DNA of 64,000 bases, from NCBI RefSeq assembly GCF_001424385.1, contig NZ_LMPO01000007.1, positions 83,449 to 147,448 on the forward strand, in the 5' to 3' direction. Under the pieces are notes generated by a model. That model saw only the letters and a program-made list of their open reading frames with translations, was not told where the DNA came from and made no database searches. The position numbers and the translations under genes are program-made. Shown here one piece after another: positions 1 to 7,471 of this stretch (position 1 is the stretch's first letter; every line of letters begins with the position of its first letter). The stretch is from Curtobacterium sp. Leaf183. GTDB taxonomy: Bacteria > Actinomycetota > Actinomycetes > Actinomycetales > Microbacteriaceae.

Positions 1-500
1 GCGACCGCTGCGGCGTGGGCGAAGCGGTTCGAGGCGCCGATGACGAAGTTGTCGAAGTTGTACTTCGGGTTGAGCCGGGACTCGGGTCGGCCGCTGGTCC
101 CCGGTGCGTCGATCTGGCTCGGGACGAACGGGGCCTCGATGTACTGGCGGGGGGCCACGCTCTGCTCGACCGGCATCTGCGTCGGCTCGGCGTAGGCCGG
201 CACCGAGGGGTCGACCCGGGGCTCGGAGGCCATGTCCGGGTTGACGGTGATCGCGAAGTTCGCCACGGAGTCGTCGCCGATGCGGGAGACGGCCTCGGTG
301 ATGGGGACGCGGATGCGCTGCTCGAGCATGCCGCGGGTCAGGTCGTTCGGCACCTCGAGGTAGAGCGTGCCGGCGAGGACGCCCTTCGGTTCGACGAGGT
401 TGAGGAAGCCGTGCAGCTGCGGCGTGATCCGGTCGTCCTGGGCGAGGAGTCCGAGGACCGACGACCAGAGGTCCTCGACAGGGTCGGCCGGCATCGTCAT
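1..500 (-). CDS. dnaA: Chromosomal replication initiator DnaA, N-terminal part (runs off left edge)
   Basis: DnaA binds DnaA boxes at oriC and melts the origin. About 166 codons are visible. They cover domain I (residues 1-85, with MPADPVEDLWSSVLGLL near the start), a proline- and acid-rich domain II linker (about 95-140), and the start of AAA+ domain III, recognised by NPKYNFDNFVIGASNRFAHA near residues 143-162. The ATG at 500 is preceded by a GGAG Shine-Dalgarno about 10 nt upstream. The Walker A, Walker B and DNA-binding domain lie outside the window. The gene diverges from rpmH, the usual bacterial arrangement. Identity is secure; the exact start could also be the ATG two codons later. 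Confidence 0.96.
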   Translation of the reverse strand, partial: MTMPADPVEDLWSSVLGLLAQDDRITPQLHGFLNLVEPKGVLAGTLYLEVPNDLTRGMLEQRIRVPITEAVSRIGDDSVANFAITVNPDMASEPRVDPSVPAYAEPTQMPVEQSVAPRQYIEAPFVPSQIDAPGTSGRPESRLNPKYNFDNFVIGASNRFAHAAAV

Positions 501-628
501 GTCGCGCTCGTCTCCAGGTGTCGTGTCGTCGGGTACTCGTCGTGCTGCATCGAGCGCGCGGATCCGTGTGCGGACCGAGGCGACTTCGTCGACGCCGTCG
601 TTCCGTCGGGCGGGATCACGGGCGTGAC

Positions 629-785
629 TTGCCCACAGGGTTGTCCACAGTCGCGGCCACGGCTGCCCGGGTCGATCCGGGAGTGGTGCTTCCGCGTCGT
701 ACCGGGCCGCAAGGCGGTTCGATCACACCACTGTAAAGGACCGGAGCGGGTCCCACCGAACGGAAGTTGTCCCCAGTGTGGAGAA
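629..785. promoter_or_regulatory. DnaA-box-like sites in the dnaA-rpmH intergenic region
   Basis: The 462-bp gap 501-962 between the divergent dnaA and rpmH genes contains no convincing gene. It carries TTGTCCACA at 641-649, TTGCCCACA at 629-637, TTGTCCCCA at 767-775 and TGTGGAGAA (reverse-strand TTCTCCACA) at 777-785. These match the high-GC version of the DnaA box closely. They probably serve dnaA autoregulation or are part of the extended origin; in many actinobacteria the main oriC is on the other side of dnaA, outside this window. Confidence 0.6.
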
Positions 786-839
786 CGCTCGCTCCCCGCT
801 GTTCCCGGCGGATGCACGGCCTCGGACGTGCTCCGGGGT

Positions 840-869
840 TTGACCTCGGCGCACTCGGTCACGTACCGT
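840..869 (+). promoter_or_regulatory. Candidate promoter for rpmH
   Basis: TTGACC (840-845) and TACCGT (864-869), separated by 18 nt, sit about 95 bp upstream of the rpmH start on its strand. The -35 is good and the -10 mediocre, so this is only a candidate. Confidence 0.3.
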
Positions 870-962
870 TGTCCAGTTGACTGCGGCCCCTTGGTCGCGC
901 CCACCTGCGTCAACCCACCCCATTCGTGACGGCCCGCCTCGAGCAGCCGTATGGAGAAGATC

Positions 963-1100
963 ATGAGCAAGCGCACCTTCCAGCCGAACAACCGTCGTCG
1001 CGCCAAGAAGCACGGCTTCCGTCTCCGCATGCGCACCCGCGCCGGCCGCAGCATCCTGGCCGCACGTCGCGCCAAGGGCCGTACCGAGCTCTCTGCGTGA
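963..1100 (+). CDS. rpmH: 50S ribosomal protein L34
   Basis: A 45-residue, very basic protein beginning [20 protein letters not shown], which is the invariant L34 signature (S-K-R-T-F-Q-P-N-N). L34 is a small component of the large ribosomal subunit. It is the first gene of the rpmH-rnpA-yidD-yidC run. GGAGAAG lies just before the ATG as a Shine-Dalgarno. Length and sequence are typical. Confidence 0.97.
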   Translation: MSKRTFQPNNRRRAKKHGFRLRMRTRAGRSILAARRAKGRTELSA

Positions 1101-1213
1101 TCTGATCCTGCTGGATCCGCTCACCGCTGTTCCCGGCGCCGCGTCGGCTGGACCACTGTCCTGCCGCGCGGCGCTTCGGTGTGCCGTGCGCAGGAACCGA
1201 TCGTGGTGACCGC

Positions 1214-1564
1214 GTGATCGCGCGTGCGAACCGCATCGTCCGCGGCGACGACTACCGGATGACGGTCCGGCGTGGGCGTCGCAGCGCGACCGGCAACGTC
1301 GTGGTGTCCGTGGTCCGACGGTCCACGGATGCGTCGGGTCCGACGCGGTTCGGGTTCATCGTGGCGAAGACGGTCGGCAACGCCGTCACCCGCAACCTGG
1401 TCCGGCGGCGTCTCAAGGCCATCGCGCACGAGCTCCTGCAGACGCACCCCACGGGCTTCGACGTGGTGGTCCGCGCACTGCCAGCCGCTCCGCAGGCCAC
1501 ATGGCCTACCCTGCTCGAAGACGTCTCGCGATCGTTCGCGCGCGGTGTGGAGAAGGCAGCATGA
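1214..1564 (+). CDS. rnpA: Ribonuclease P protein component
   Basis: RnpA assists the RNase P RNA in cutting 5' leaders from pre-tRNAs. The protein contains the family RNR motif as VGNAVTRNLVRRRLK around residues 54-68, plus the N-terminal ANRIVRGDDYR start seen in actinobacterial RnpA. I place the start at GTG 1214 (116 aa), because family members begin with a few residues before ARANRI; GTG 1181, eleven codons upstream, is the alternative. The stop overlaps the yidD start (ATGA), indicating translational coupling. Confidence 0.93.
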   Translation: MIARANRIVRGDDYRMTVRRGRRSATGNVVVSVVRRSTDASGPTRFGFIVAKTVGNAVTRNLVRRRLKAIAHELLQTHPTGFDVVVRALPAAPQATWPTLLEDVSRSFARGVEKAA

Positions 1565-1941
1565 ACCGGACGCTCCTGAAGCGTGTCCTGTGGACCGTGG
1601 CGTTGCTCCCGCGCAACGCCTGCGTCGTCGTGCTCCGGGCCTACCGTGCCGTCATCTCACCCCTGTACGGCAACGTCTGTCGGTACCATCCCTCGTGCTC
1701 GCGCTACGCGCTCGAAGCGATCCAGCAGTACGGCGTCGTACGCGGGACCGCCATGGGCGCATGGCGCATCGGCCGCTGCAACCCCTGGGCTGCCGGCGGC
1801 ATCGACGACGTCCCTGATCGTCGTCGGCCCTACCTCGTCAACCGGTTCGGGTTCGTCCTGGCTCCGGTGCCGCAGCAATCGCAGTCCCCGGTCAGCTCGG
1901 TCCGACCGATGCTGCTCCCCCAGCGCACTCGAAAGGCGTGA
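1561..1941 (+). CDS. yidD: Membrane protein insertion efficiency factor YidD
   Basis: 126 residues, starting at the ATG that overlaps the rnpA stop. It contains the YidD (formerly DUF37) block CRYHPSCSRYALEAIQQYG followed by GRCNPWAAGGIDDVP, including the conserved cysteines. YidD is a small membrane-peripheral protein that helps YidC-dependent insertion of inner-membrane proteins. The C-terminal 40 residues after the conserved core are low in similarity to the family and probably variable. It sits between rnpA and yidC as in most bacteria. Confidence 0.93.
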   Translation: MNRTLLKRVLWTVALLPRNACVVVLRAYRAVISPLYGNVCRYHPSCSRYALEAIQQYGVVRGTAMGAWRIGRCNPWAAGGIDDVPDRRRPYLVNRFGFVLAPVPQQSQSPVSSVRPMLLPQRTRKA

Positions 1942-1949
1942 CCGTCCTC

Positions 1950-2921
1950 ATGGACCTCATCGGAACGATCCTCTGGCCCCTCAAGTGGGTGGTCTCGGCC
2001 ATCCTCGTCGGCTTCCACTGGGTCTTCGAGAACCTCGGCATGGACCCGAGCGCCGGCATCACCTGGGTGCTGTCCATCATCTTCCTGACCTTCGTGGTCC
2101 GCGCCGCGCTGATCCCGATCTTCGTTCGCCAGATCAAGTCGCAGCGCCGCATGCTCGAGGTGGCGCCGCAGCTGAAGAAGATCCAGGACAAGTACAAGGG
2201 CAAGAAGGACCAGTTCTCGCGTGAGGCCATGAGCCGCGAGACCATGGCGCTGTACAAGGAGACCGGGACCAACCCGCTCAGCTCCTGCCTGCCGCTGCTG
2301 CTGCAGATGCCGATCTTCTTCTCGCTGTACTCGGTGCTGCACGAGGCGCAGATCAACAAGACCGGCATCGGCCTGCTCACGAACGACCTCGCCGCGTCGT
2401 TCGGCAACGCCTCGCTCTTCGGTGCGCCCCTGCACGAGACGTTCACGAACGCCTCCGGGTGGGAAGTCCGGGTCATCGCTGGCTTCATGATCGTCGTGAT
2501 GACGGCGTCGCAGTTCGTCACGCAGCTGCAGCTCGTCGCCAAGAACATGTCGCCGGAGACCAAGGAGTCTCCGATGTACCGCCAGCAGAAAATGATGCTG
2601 TACGTGCTCCCCCTGATCTTCGTGATCTCGGGTCTGTCGTTCCCCCTCGGCGTCATGTTCTACTGGCTCGCCTCGAACCTCTGGACGATGGCGCAGCAGT
2701 ACTTCGTCATCCGCAGCATGCCCACGCCCGGCTCCGAGGCAGCCCTTGCCCGTGAAGCCCGTCTCGCGAAGAAGGCACAGCGTCGCGGCGTCCCGGCCGG
2801 TGTCCTCGCCGAGGCCGGCGCCGGTGCCGGAGCGGCCGAGATGGAAGCCGTGCGCATCACGACACAGCGTCAGCAGCCCGTCGGCAAGCAGCGCTCGAAG
2901 AAGAACGGGAAGAGCAAGTGA
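1950..2921 (+). CDS. yidC: Membrane protein insertase YidC/Oxa1
   Basis: A 323-residue polytopic membrane protein with five hydrophobic segments: around residues 5-28, 34-54, 105-125 (LLLQMPIFFSLYSVL), 170-190 and 225-250. The conserved positive residue of the hydrophilic groove sits in IPIFVRQIKSQRR after the second segment. The C-terminus is lysine-rich (KQRSKKNGKSK), as expected for ribosome contact. I chose ATG 1950 (MDLIGTILWPLKWV) because GAAAGG lies 13 nt upstream; GTG 1938, overlapping the yidD stop, is possible. No lipoprotein cysteine is present. The gene overlaps the next one by GTGA. Confidence 0.95.
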   Translation: MDLIGTILWPLKWVVSAILVGFHWVFENLGMDPSAGITWVLSIIFLTFVVRAALIPIFVRQIKSQRRMLEVAPQLKKIQDKYKGKKDQFSREAMSRETMALYKETGTNPLSSCLPLLLQMPIFFSLYSVLHEAQINKTGIGLLTNDLAASFGNASLFGAPLHETFTNASGWEVRVIAGFMIVVMTASQFVTQLQLVAKNMSPETKESPMYRQQKMMLYVLPLIFVISGLSFPLGVMFYWLASNLWTMAQQYFVIRSMPTPGSEAALAREARLAKKAQRRGVPAGVLAEAGAGAGAAEMEAVRITTQRQQPVGKQRSKKNGKSK

Positions 2922-3418
2922 CCGAGCAGGACACCGCGGCGACGGTCGACACCGAGCAGGAACCGACCGAGGACGCTCGCGACGAAGCGGACATCGCGGC
3001 GGACTACATCGAAGAACTGCTCGACATCTGCGACCTCGACGGCGACATCGAGATCGAGGAGCGCGCGGGTCGTGTGTACCTGTCCGTGACGGACGAGGGC
3101 AACAGCCTGCGCGTCCTGGCGAAGCCCGACACCGTCTCCGCGCTGCAGGAACTCACCCGCATCGCCGTCCAGGCCGAGACCGGCGAGTTCAGCCGGCTCA
3201 TCCTGGACGTGGGTGGCTCACGTGACGCTCGTGCGTCGGAGCTGCAGCGGCTGGTGGACACCGCCGTCGAGCGCATCGAGGCTGGTTCCCCCACGGCGGC
3301 GCTGCCGCCGATGTCGTCGTACGAGCGCAAGCTGGTGCACGACCTGGTCGCCGAGAAGGGCTTCCGATCGGAGTCCGAGGGCGAGGGTCGCGACCGTCAC
3401 ACGGTCATCACCCGATGA
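2918..3418 (+). CDS. Jag/KhpB-like R3H domain RNA-binding protein
   Basis: 166 residues. An acidic N-terminal tail is followed by a KH-like domain (about 30-105, with DIEIEERAGRVYLSVTD) and a C-terminal R3H domain (about 125-166: MSSYERKLVHDLVAEKGF, ending EGRDRHTVITR). Proteins of this type bind single-stranded RNA and are almost always encoded directly after yidC. The N-terminal Jag domain of firmicute homologues is missing, as is usual in actinobacteria. The GTG start overlaps the yidC stop and the stop overlaps the rsmG ATG, so the three genes are probably co-translated. Confidence 0.9.
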   Translation: MTEQDTAATVDTEQEPTEDARDEADIAADYIEELLDICDLDGDIEIEERAGRVYLSVTDEGNSLRVLAKPDTVSALQELTRIAVQAETGEFSRLILDVGGSRDARASELQRLVDTAVERIEAGSPTAALPPMSSYERKLVHDLVAEKGFRSESEGEGRDRHTVITR

Positions 3419-4107
3419 CCGACGGGGTCACCCCACTGTCCGAGGATGCTGCGCGGTCGTCTGACGGCACTGCCCCACAGCCCGTGCTCGAAGACGAGCC
3501 GAGCGCTGCGGCGACGCTGTTCGGGGATCGTCTCGAGGTGGCACGGTCGTTCACGAACGAGCTCGCACGACGGGGCGAGGAACTCGGGCTGATCGGACCC
3601 CTCGAGTTGCCGCGCCTCTGGACACGACACATCCTCAACTCCGCGCTGTTGGCACCCCTCCTGGAGGCTGACGGGCACGTCGGCGACGTCGGGTCCGGTG
3701 CCGGGTTGCCTGGCCTGGTGCTGGCGATCGCCCGTCCGGACGTCACGTTCACGCTCATCGAACCGATGGAGCGTCGCGTGGAATGGCTCACCGCCGAGGC
3801 GACTCGGCTGGGTCTCGACAACGTGTTGGTCCTCCGCGCGCGTGCTGAAGACGTGTCCGATGACCTCGTCCTCGACCAGGTGACGGCTCGCGCCGTGAGC
3901 GCACTCTCGAAGCTGATCCCGATCACGGTGCCGCTCGTGCGGTCCGGTGGGCAACTCATCCTGATGAAGGGTGCCCGGGTCGATGCGGAGGTCGCAGCGG
4001 CCCGCAAGGTGATCCTGCGCAAGCGCCTGTCCGACGTCGAGGTGCTCGAGCTCGGAGCCGGTGTGGTCGAGGAGACCACCCGGGTGTTCCGGGCTACAGT
4101 TGACTGA
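3415..4107 (+). CDS. rsmG: 16S rRNA (guanine(527)-N(7))-methyltransferase RsmG
   Basis: 230 residues. RsmG uses S-adenosylmethionine to methylate G527 (E. coli numbering) of 16S rRNA. The SAM-binding motif I is GDVGSGAGLPGLVLAI around residues 91-106, preceded by the family block PRLWTRHILNSALL. The N-terminal 35 residues are variable. It starts at an ATG overlapping the stop of the R3H gene. It is followed after 86 bp by parA, with a parS-like site in the gap. Confidence 0.95.
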   Translation: MTDGVTPLSEDAARSSDGTAPQPVLEDEPSAAATLFGDRLEVARSFTNELARRGEELGLIGPLELPRLWTRHILNSALLAPLLEADGHVGDVGSGAGLPGLVLAIARPDVTFTLIEPMERRVEWLTAEATRLGLDNVLVLRARAEDVSDDLVLDQVTARAVSALSKLIPITVPLVRSGGQLILMKGARVDAEVAAARKVILRKRLSDVEVLELGAGVVEETTRVFRATVD

Positions 4108-4154
4108 CGCCGCGCGGCGCTGAGATCGGTCGTTCGATCGGGCGGAGCGCCCCG

Positions 4155-4170
4155 CGTTCCACGTGAAACA
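4155..4170. promoter_or_regulatory. parS-like site upstream of parA
   Basis: CGTTCCACGTGAAACA matches the canonical ParB-binding palindrome (core GTTTCACGTGAAAC) with one mismatch in the core. It lies 23 bp upstream of the parA start, beside three further sites near 6.1-6.5 kb. Confidence 0.8.
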
Positions 4171-4193
4171 TCGAACCGGGGAAGAGGCACTCG

Positions 4194-5087
4194 TTGAGTT
4201 CATCGACCGACTACGACGCGTCGACACCGCTCGCTCGCGAGATCGCTGACCTCACTCGGCGACGGCGGGCGATCGCCACGCAGCAGTTCCCGTTGCCGGA
4301 TGCGACCCGTGTCATCACGGTGTCGAACCAGAAGGGCGGCGTGGGCAAGACCACCACGACGGTCAACCTCGCCGCGGCTCTCGCCCACGGTGGCGCTCGA
4401 GTGCTGGTGATCGACCTCGATCCCCAGGGCAACGCCTCGACCGCGCTCGGGGTCAATCACCAGGCGGACGTCGCGAGCATCTACGACGTGATCGTCGACG
4501 AGGCGCCGATCGCGGACACGGTGCAGCGCTCCCCCGAGTCGGACACGCTCTGGTGCGTACCGGCGACGATCCACCTCGCCGGTGCTGAGATCGAGCTCGT
4601 CTCGCTCGTTGCCCGCGAACAGCGGCTCCGTACAGCGCTGGACCAGTACCTGTCGTCGTTGGACGAGCCGTACCACTACGTGTTCATCGACTGCCCGCCG
4701 TCGCTCGGCCTGCTGACGATCAACGCCTTCGTCGCGGCACAGGAAGTCCTGATCCCGATCCAGTGCGAGTACTACGCGCTTGAGGGGCTCAGCCAACTGC
4801 TGCGCAACATCGAACTCATCGAGCGCCACCTGAACCCGCACTTGCGGGTGTCGACGATCCTGCTGACGATGTACGACGGTCGGACCAACCTGGCCAACCA
4901 GGTGGCGAACGACGTCCGCGAACACTTCGGTGACCAGGTCCTCAAGGCCATGATCCCGCGATCAGTGCGTGTCAGCGAAGCACCGAGCTACGGCCAGAGT
5001 GTCGTGGCGTACGACGTCAATTCCAGTGGTTCGCTCTCCTACCTGGAGGCGGCCGCCGAGATCGCAGCACGAGGAGCGAAGCACTGA
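4194..5087 (+). CDS. parA: Chromosome partitioning ATPase ParA (Soj)
   Basis: 297 residues. ParA forms an ATP-dependent dynamic layer on the nucleoid that moves ParB-parS complexes. The deviant Walker A motif KGGVGKTTTT is at residues 47-56, with the first lysine that marks the MinD/ParA class. The A' motif DLDPQGNAS and the later DCPPSLGLLT (Walker B region) are intact. The start is a TTG at 4194 with GGGGAAGAGG a few bases upstream. Its stop overlaps the parB ATG (TGATG), consistent with one transcript. Confidence 0.96.
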   Translation: MSSSTDYDASTPLAREIADLTRRRRAIATQQFPLPDATRVITVSNQKGGVGKTTTTVNLAAALAHGGARVLVIDLDPQGNASTALGVNHQADVASIYDVIVDEAPIADTVQRSPESDTLWCVPATIHLAGAEIELVSLVAREQRLRTALDQYLSSLDEPYHYVFIDCPPSLGLLTINAFVAAQEVLIPIQCEYYALEGLSQLLRNIELIERHLNPHLRVSTILLTMYDGRTNLANQVANDVREHFGDQVLKAMIPRSVRVSEAPSYGQSVVAYDVNSSGSLSYLEAAAEIAARGAKH

Positions 5088-6067
5088 TGGCACCCAAGCG
5101 GACTGGACTCGGCCGAGGGATCGGTGCCCTGATCCCGACGACGCCGGCACAGCAGGATCGTCCCGTCGACGTGTTCTTCCCCACCGGTGGATCGCCCGCG
5201 TCGGCGCCGGCGACCGAGCGGAACACCGCCGAGGACCTGTTGGCCGTCCCCGGTGCGCGCCTGGCGAACCTCAACCCGCTCGACATCGTTCCGAACGCAC
5301 AGCAGCCGCGCAAGGAGTTCCGCGAAGAGGAACTGCAGGAACTCGTGCACTCGATCCGTGAGATCGGTCTGCTGCAGCCGATCGTGGTCCGGCCGATCGA
5401 GGGCGCCACAGGGACGCAGCCGCAGTACGAGCTCATCATGGGAGAACGTCGCTTGCGTGCGACGAAGGAGCTCGGACTCGCGACGATCCCCGCCATCGTC
5501 AAGGAAACCCCTGATGATGCCATGCTCCGGGATGCGCTGCTCGAGAACCTGCATCGCGCTCAGCTCAACCCGTTGGAAGAAGCGTCTGCCTACCAGCAGC
5601 TGCTCGCGGACTTCGGGATCACGCAGGAGCAGCTCGGGCAGCGGCTGGGCCGTTCCCGCCCGCAAATCACAAATACGATCCGCCTGCTGCGGTTGCCCTC
5701 CCCCGTGCAGCGTCGCGTTGCAGCTGGCGTGCTGTCGGCTGGCCATGCACGTGCGATCCTCGCGGCACCGGACGCACAGGCGATGGAGTACCTCGCCGAG
5801 AAGATCGTGAACGAGGACCTGTCCGTGCGCCAAGCCGAGGCTGCTGCGCAGCAGATGACGCAGGGCTCGCCGAAGAAGGCCGCCCAGCAGCCGACGAAGC
5901 GGGACGCACATTTCGTCGACGTCGCTGAACGGCTCGGTGACCGACTGAACACCCGCGTGCAGATCGCGATGGGCGCGCGCAAGGGCCGCGTGACGATCGA
6001 CTTCGCGAACGCTGCTGATCTCAACCGGATCCTCACCGAGCTCGGCGCCGAGGACTTCGCGGGCTGA
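5087..6067 (+). CDS. parB: Chromosome partitioning protein ParB (Spo0J)
   Basis: 326 residues. ParB binds parS and spreads on DNA as a CTP-dependent clamp. The N-terminal KRTGLGRGIGALIP is the ParA-stimulating peptide. The CTPase/ParB box follows, with NAQQPRKEF, GLLQPIVVRP and GERRLRA around residues 65-125. A helix-turn-helix is seen at about 165-195 (TQEQLGQRLGRSRPQITN), and a C-terminal dimerisation domain after residue 265. An alanine/proline linker at about 250-262 separates the last two. Four parS sites surround the parAB pair. Confidence 0.96.
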   Translation: MAPKRTGLGRGIGALIPTTPAQQDRPVDVFFPTGGSPASAPATERNTAEDLLAVPGARLANLNPLDIVPNAQQPRKEFREEELQELVHSIREIGLLQPIVVRPIEGATGTQPQYELIMGERRLRATKELGLATIPAIVKETPDDAMLRDALLENLHRAQLNPLEEASAYQQLLADFGITQEQLGQRLGRSRPQITNTIRLLRLPSPVQRRVAAGVLSAGHARAILAAPDAQAMEYLAEKIVNEDLSVRQAEAAAQQMTQGSPKKAAQQPTKRDAHFVDVAERLGDRLNTRVQIAMGARKGRVTIDFANAADLNRILTELGAEDFAG

Positions 6068-6080
6068 GCGACGAGGAGCG

Positions 6081-6326
6081 TTGTTCCACGTGGAACATCA
6101 GGGAGAGCCAGTTCGCAGGGGTCTGATCGTCCTCGCCGCCCGGGTGATTGCTGCCTTGGCGATGCTCGGGTCTGTCGTGGCGCTGGTGGTGTGCTTCGTG
6201 GTGGTCATCACAGCACCCGAAGGCGGCGGCGTCGACTTCAGGTTGCTCTACTTCGTCATAGCCATCGCTGTGTTGCTCCCGCTCGGCGTTTTCGCACTGC
6301 AGGCATCGTGCCGCCAGGGTCGCTGA
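6081..6326 (+). CDS. Possible small membrane protein (81 aa)
   Basis: An open frame with two clear hydrophobic segments, around residues 16-40 (LIVLAARVIAALAMLGSVVA) and 53-73 (LLYFVIAIAVLLPLGVFAL). I recognise no family. The only start near the 5' end is the TTG at 6081, which overlaps a parS site and has GAGGAG only 2 nt before it, too close for an ideal Shine-Dalgarno. A GTG at 6144 would shorten it by 21 codons. The membrane-like composition argues for a real gene; the poor start argues against. Confidence 0.4.
   Translation: MFHVEHQGEPVRRGLIVLAARVIAALAMLGSVVALVVCFVVVITAPEGGGVDFRLLYFVIAIAVLLPLGVFALQASCRQGR
6082..6097. promoter_or_regulatory. parS site downstream of parB
   Basis: TGTTCCACGTGGAACA is a perfect 16-bp palindrome of the parS type, 15 bp after the parB stop. 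It overlaps the putative start of the small membrane ORF at 6081. Confidence 0.88.
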
Positions 6327-6382
6327 GAAGATGCGGTGGGCATGGTCGTGTCAGCACCTATGGCGTTCGGCAACGCTTGGCA

Positions 6383-6398
6383 TGTTCCACGTGGAACC
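6383..6398. promoter_or_regulatory. parS site
   Basis: TGTTCCACGTGGAACC, 15 of 16 positions symmetric with the 6082 site; it lies in the gap between the small membrane ORF and the ddl-like gene. Confidence 0.85.
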
Positions 6399-6450
6399 AG
6401 AAGGACGGCGCGCTTCATCCTTGGAGACCGCACGGAAGCACCGCGGGGGA

Positions 6451-6466
6451 TGTTCCACGTGGAACC
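6451..6466. promoter_or_regulatory. parS site at the 3' end of the ddl-like gene
   Basis: TGTTCCACGTGGAACC, identical to the 6383 site and 68 bp from it. It touches the last base of the leftward ddl-like gene. Confidence 0.85.
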
Positions 6467-7428
6467 TACGCGTTGTGGTCCCGAATGGCCTGTTCCGCGA
6501 GCTCGGCGTACGTCCACCCGAGGTCGAACCCGGATGCTGAGAGCGCCTGCGGCACCAGGGAGGTCTCGGTCAGACCCGGCAGGACGTTGGCCTCGAGGAA
6601 CCACGGTGTACCGGCTCCGTCGATGATGAGGTCGACGCGCGAGATGTGGCGCAGTCCGAGTGCCCTGTGCGCATCGATGGCAGCGGCAGCTGTGGCGGCC
6701 GTGTGCTCTTCGGGGAGACGCGCCGGCGTGTAGAACGTGGTCTCCCCCGCGTTGTAGCGGGCCTCGAACCCGTAGAAGCCGTTCCGCGGGACGATCTCGA
6801 CCGGGGCGAGCGCAACCGGCCCGTCCCCCGTGTCGATGATCCCGACGGCGACCTCGGTTCCACGGATGAGCTGCTCGACGACGACGTCATCGCAGTACGT
6901 GTACGCGGTCACCATGGCTCGTGGGAGATCGTTCGTGTCCTCGACCAGGGTCACGCCCTGTGCGCTGCCGCCGCGCGCGGGCTTCACCGCGAGCGGGACG
7001 GGGTGGTCAGCGGCGATCGCCTCGAGGACACCGACGGCCCCGAGTTCTCGGAACACGTCGTGCGAGAGCGTCACGGAGCGCGGTGTCCGCACGCCGGCCC
7101 TGGCGACCAGTGCGGACGCCGTGGGCTTGTCCCATGCCAGCCGGGCCGAGGTGGACCGTGAGCCGACGAACGGGATGTCCACGGCCTCCAGGATGCCGCG
7201 CAGCGCGCCGTCCTCTCCGGAAGCGCCGTGCAGGGCGGGCCAGACCACGTCGGGACGGGACTCGCGCAGCGCGGGCAGGAGCGACGCGTCCGCGTCACGG
7301 AGGTCGACCTGCCAGCCGTAGCCGGTCAGGGAGTCGGCGACTCGTCGTCCGGACCGGAGTGAGACGTCGCGCTCGTGGGAGATACCTCCCGCGACGACGA
7401 CGACATGACGACGGGTGAGCTCGGCCAT
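6466..7428 (-). CDS. D-alanine--D-alanine ligase family protein (ATP-grasp)
   Basis: 320 residues, a normal length for Ddl. Ddl joins two D-alanines with ATP for peptidoglycan precursor synthesis. The ATP-grasp features are present: the N-terminal VVVAGGISHERDVSLRSG, LHGASGEDGALRGILE, the substrate-loop block VKPARGGSAQGVTLV, and the C-terminal metal/phosphate motif FLEANVLPGLTETSL. YGFEARYNAG replaces the usual Y-D-Y-x-x-K-Y loop with a modified version. A separate cell-wall ddl may exist elsewhere, so this could be a paralogue with altered substrate. It is read leftward, 43 bp after the aminotransferase gene. Confidence 0.85.
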   Translation of the reverse strand: MAELTRRHVVVVAGGISHERDVSLRSGRRVADSLTGYGWQVDLRDADASLLPALRESRPDVVWPALHGASGEDGALRGILEAVDIPFVGSRSTSARLAWDKPTASALVARAGVRTPRSVTLSHDVFRELGAVGVLEAIAADHPVPLAVKPARGGSAQGVTLVEDTNDLPRAMVTAYTYCDDVVVEQLIRGTEVAVGIIDTGDGPVALAPVEIVPRNGFYGFEARYNAGETTFYTPARLPEEHTAATAAAAIDAHRALGLRHISRVDLIIDGAGTPWFLEANVLPGLTETSLVPQALSASGFDLGWTYAELAEQAIRDHNA

Positions 7429-7471
7429 GCGAGAGACCTCCGGTACTGCGCGGAACGGCGGAAAGTGCTGG

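Noticed and set aside
501-962. The complete oriC
   Set aside because: Only four or five DnaA-like boxes and no evident AT-rich unwinding element; the usual dnaA-dnaN origin would lie left of the window.
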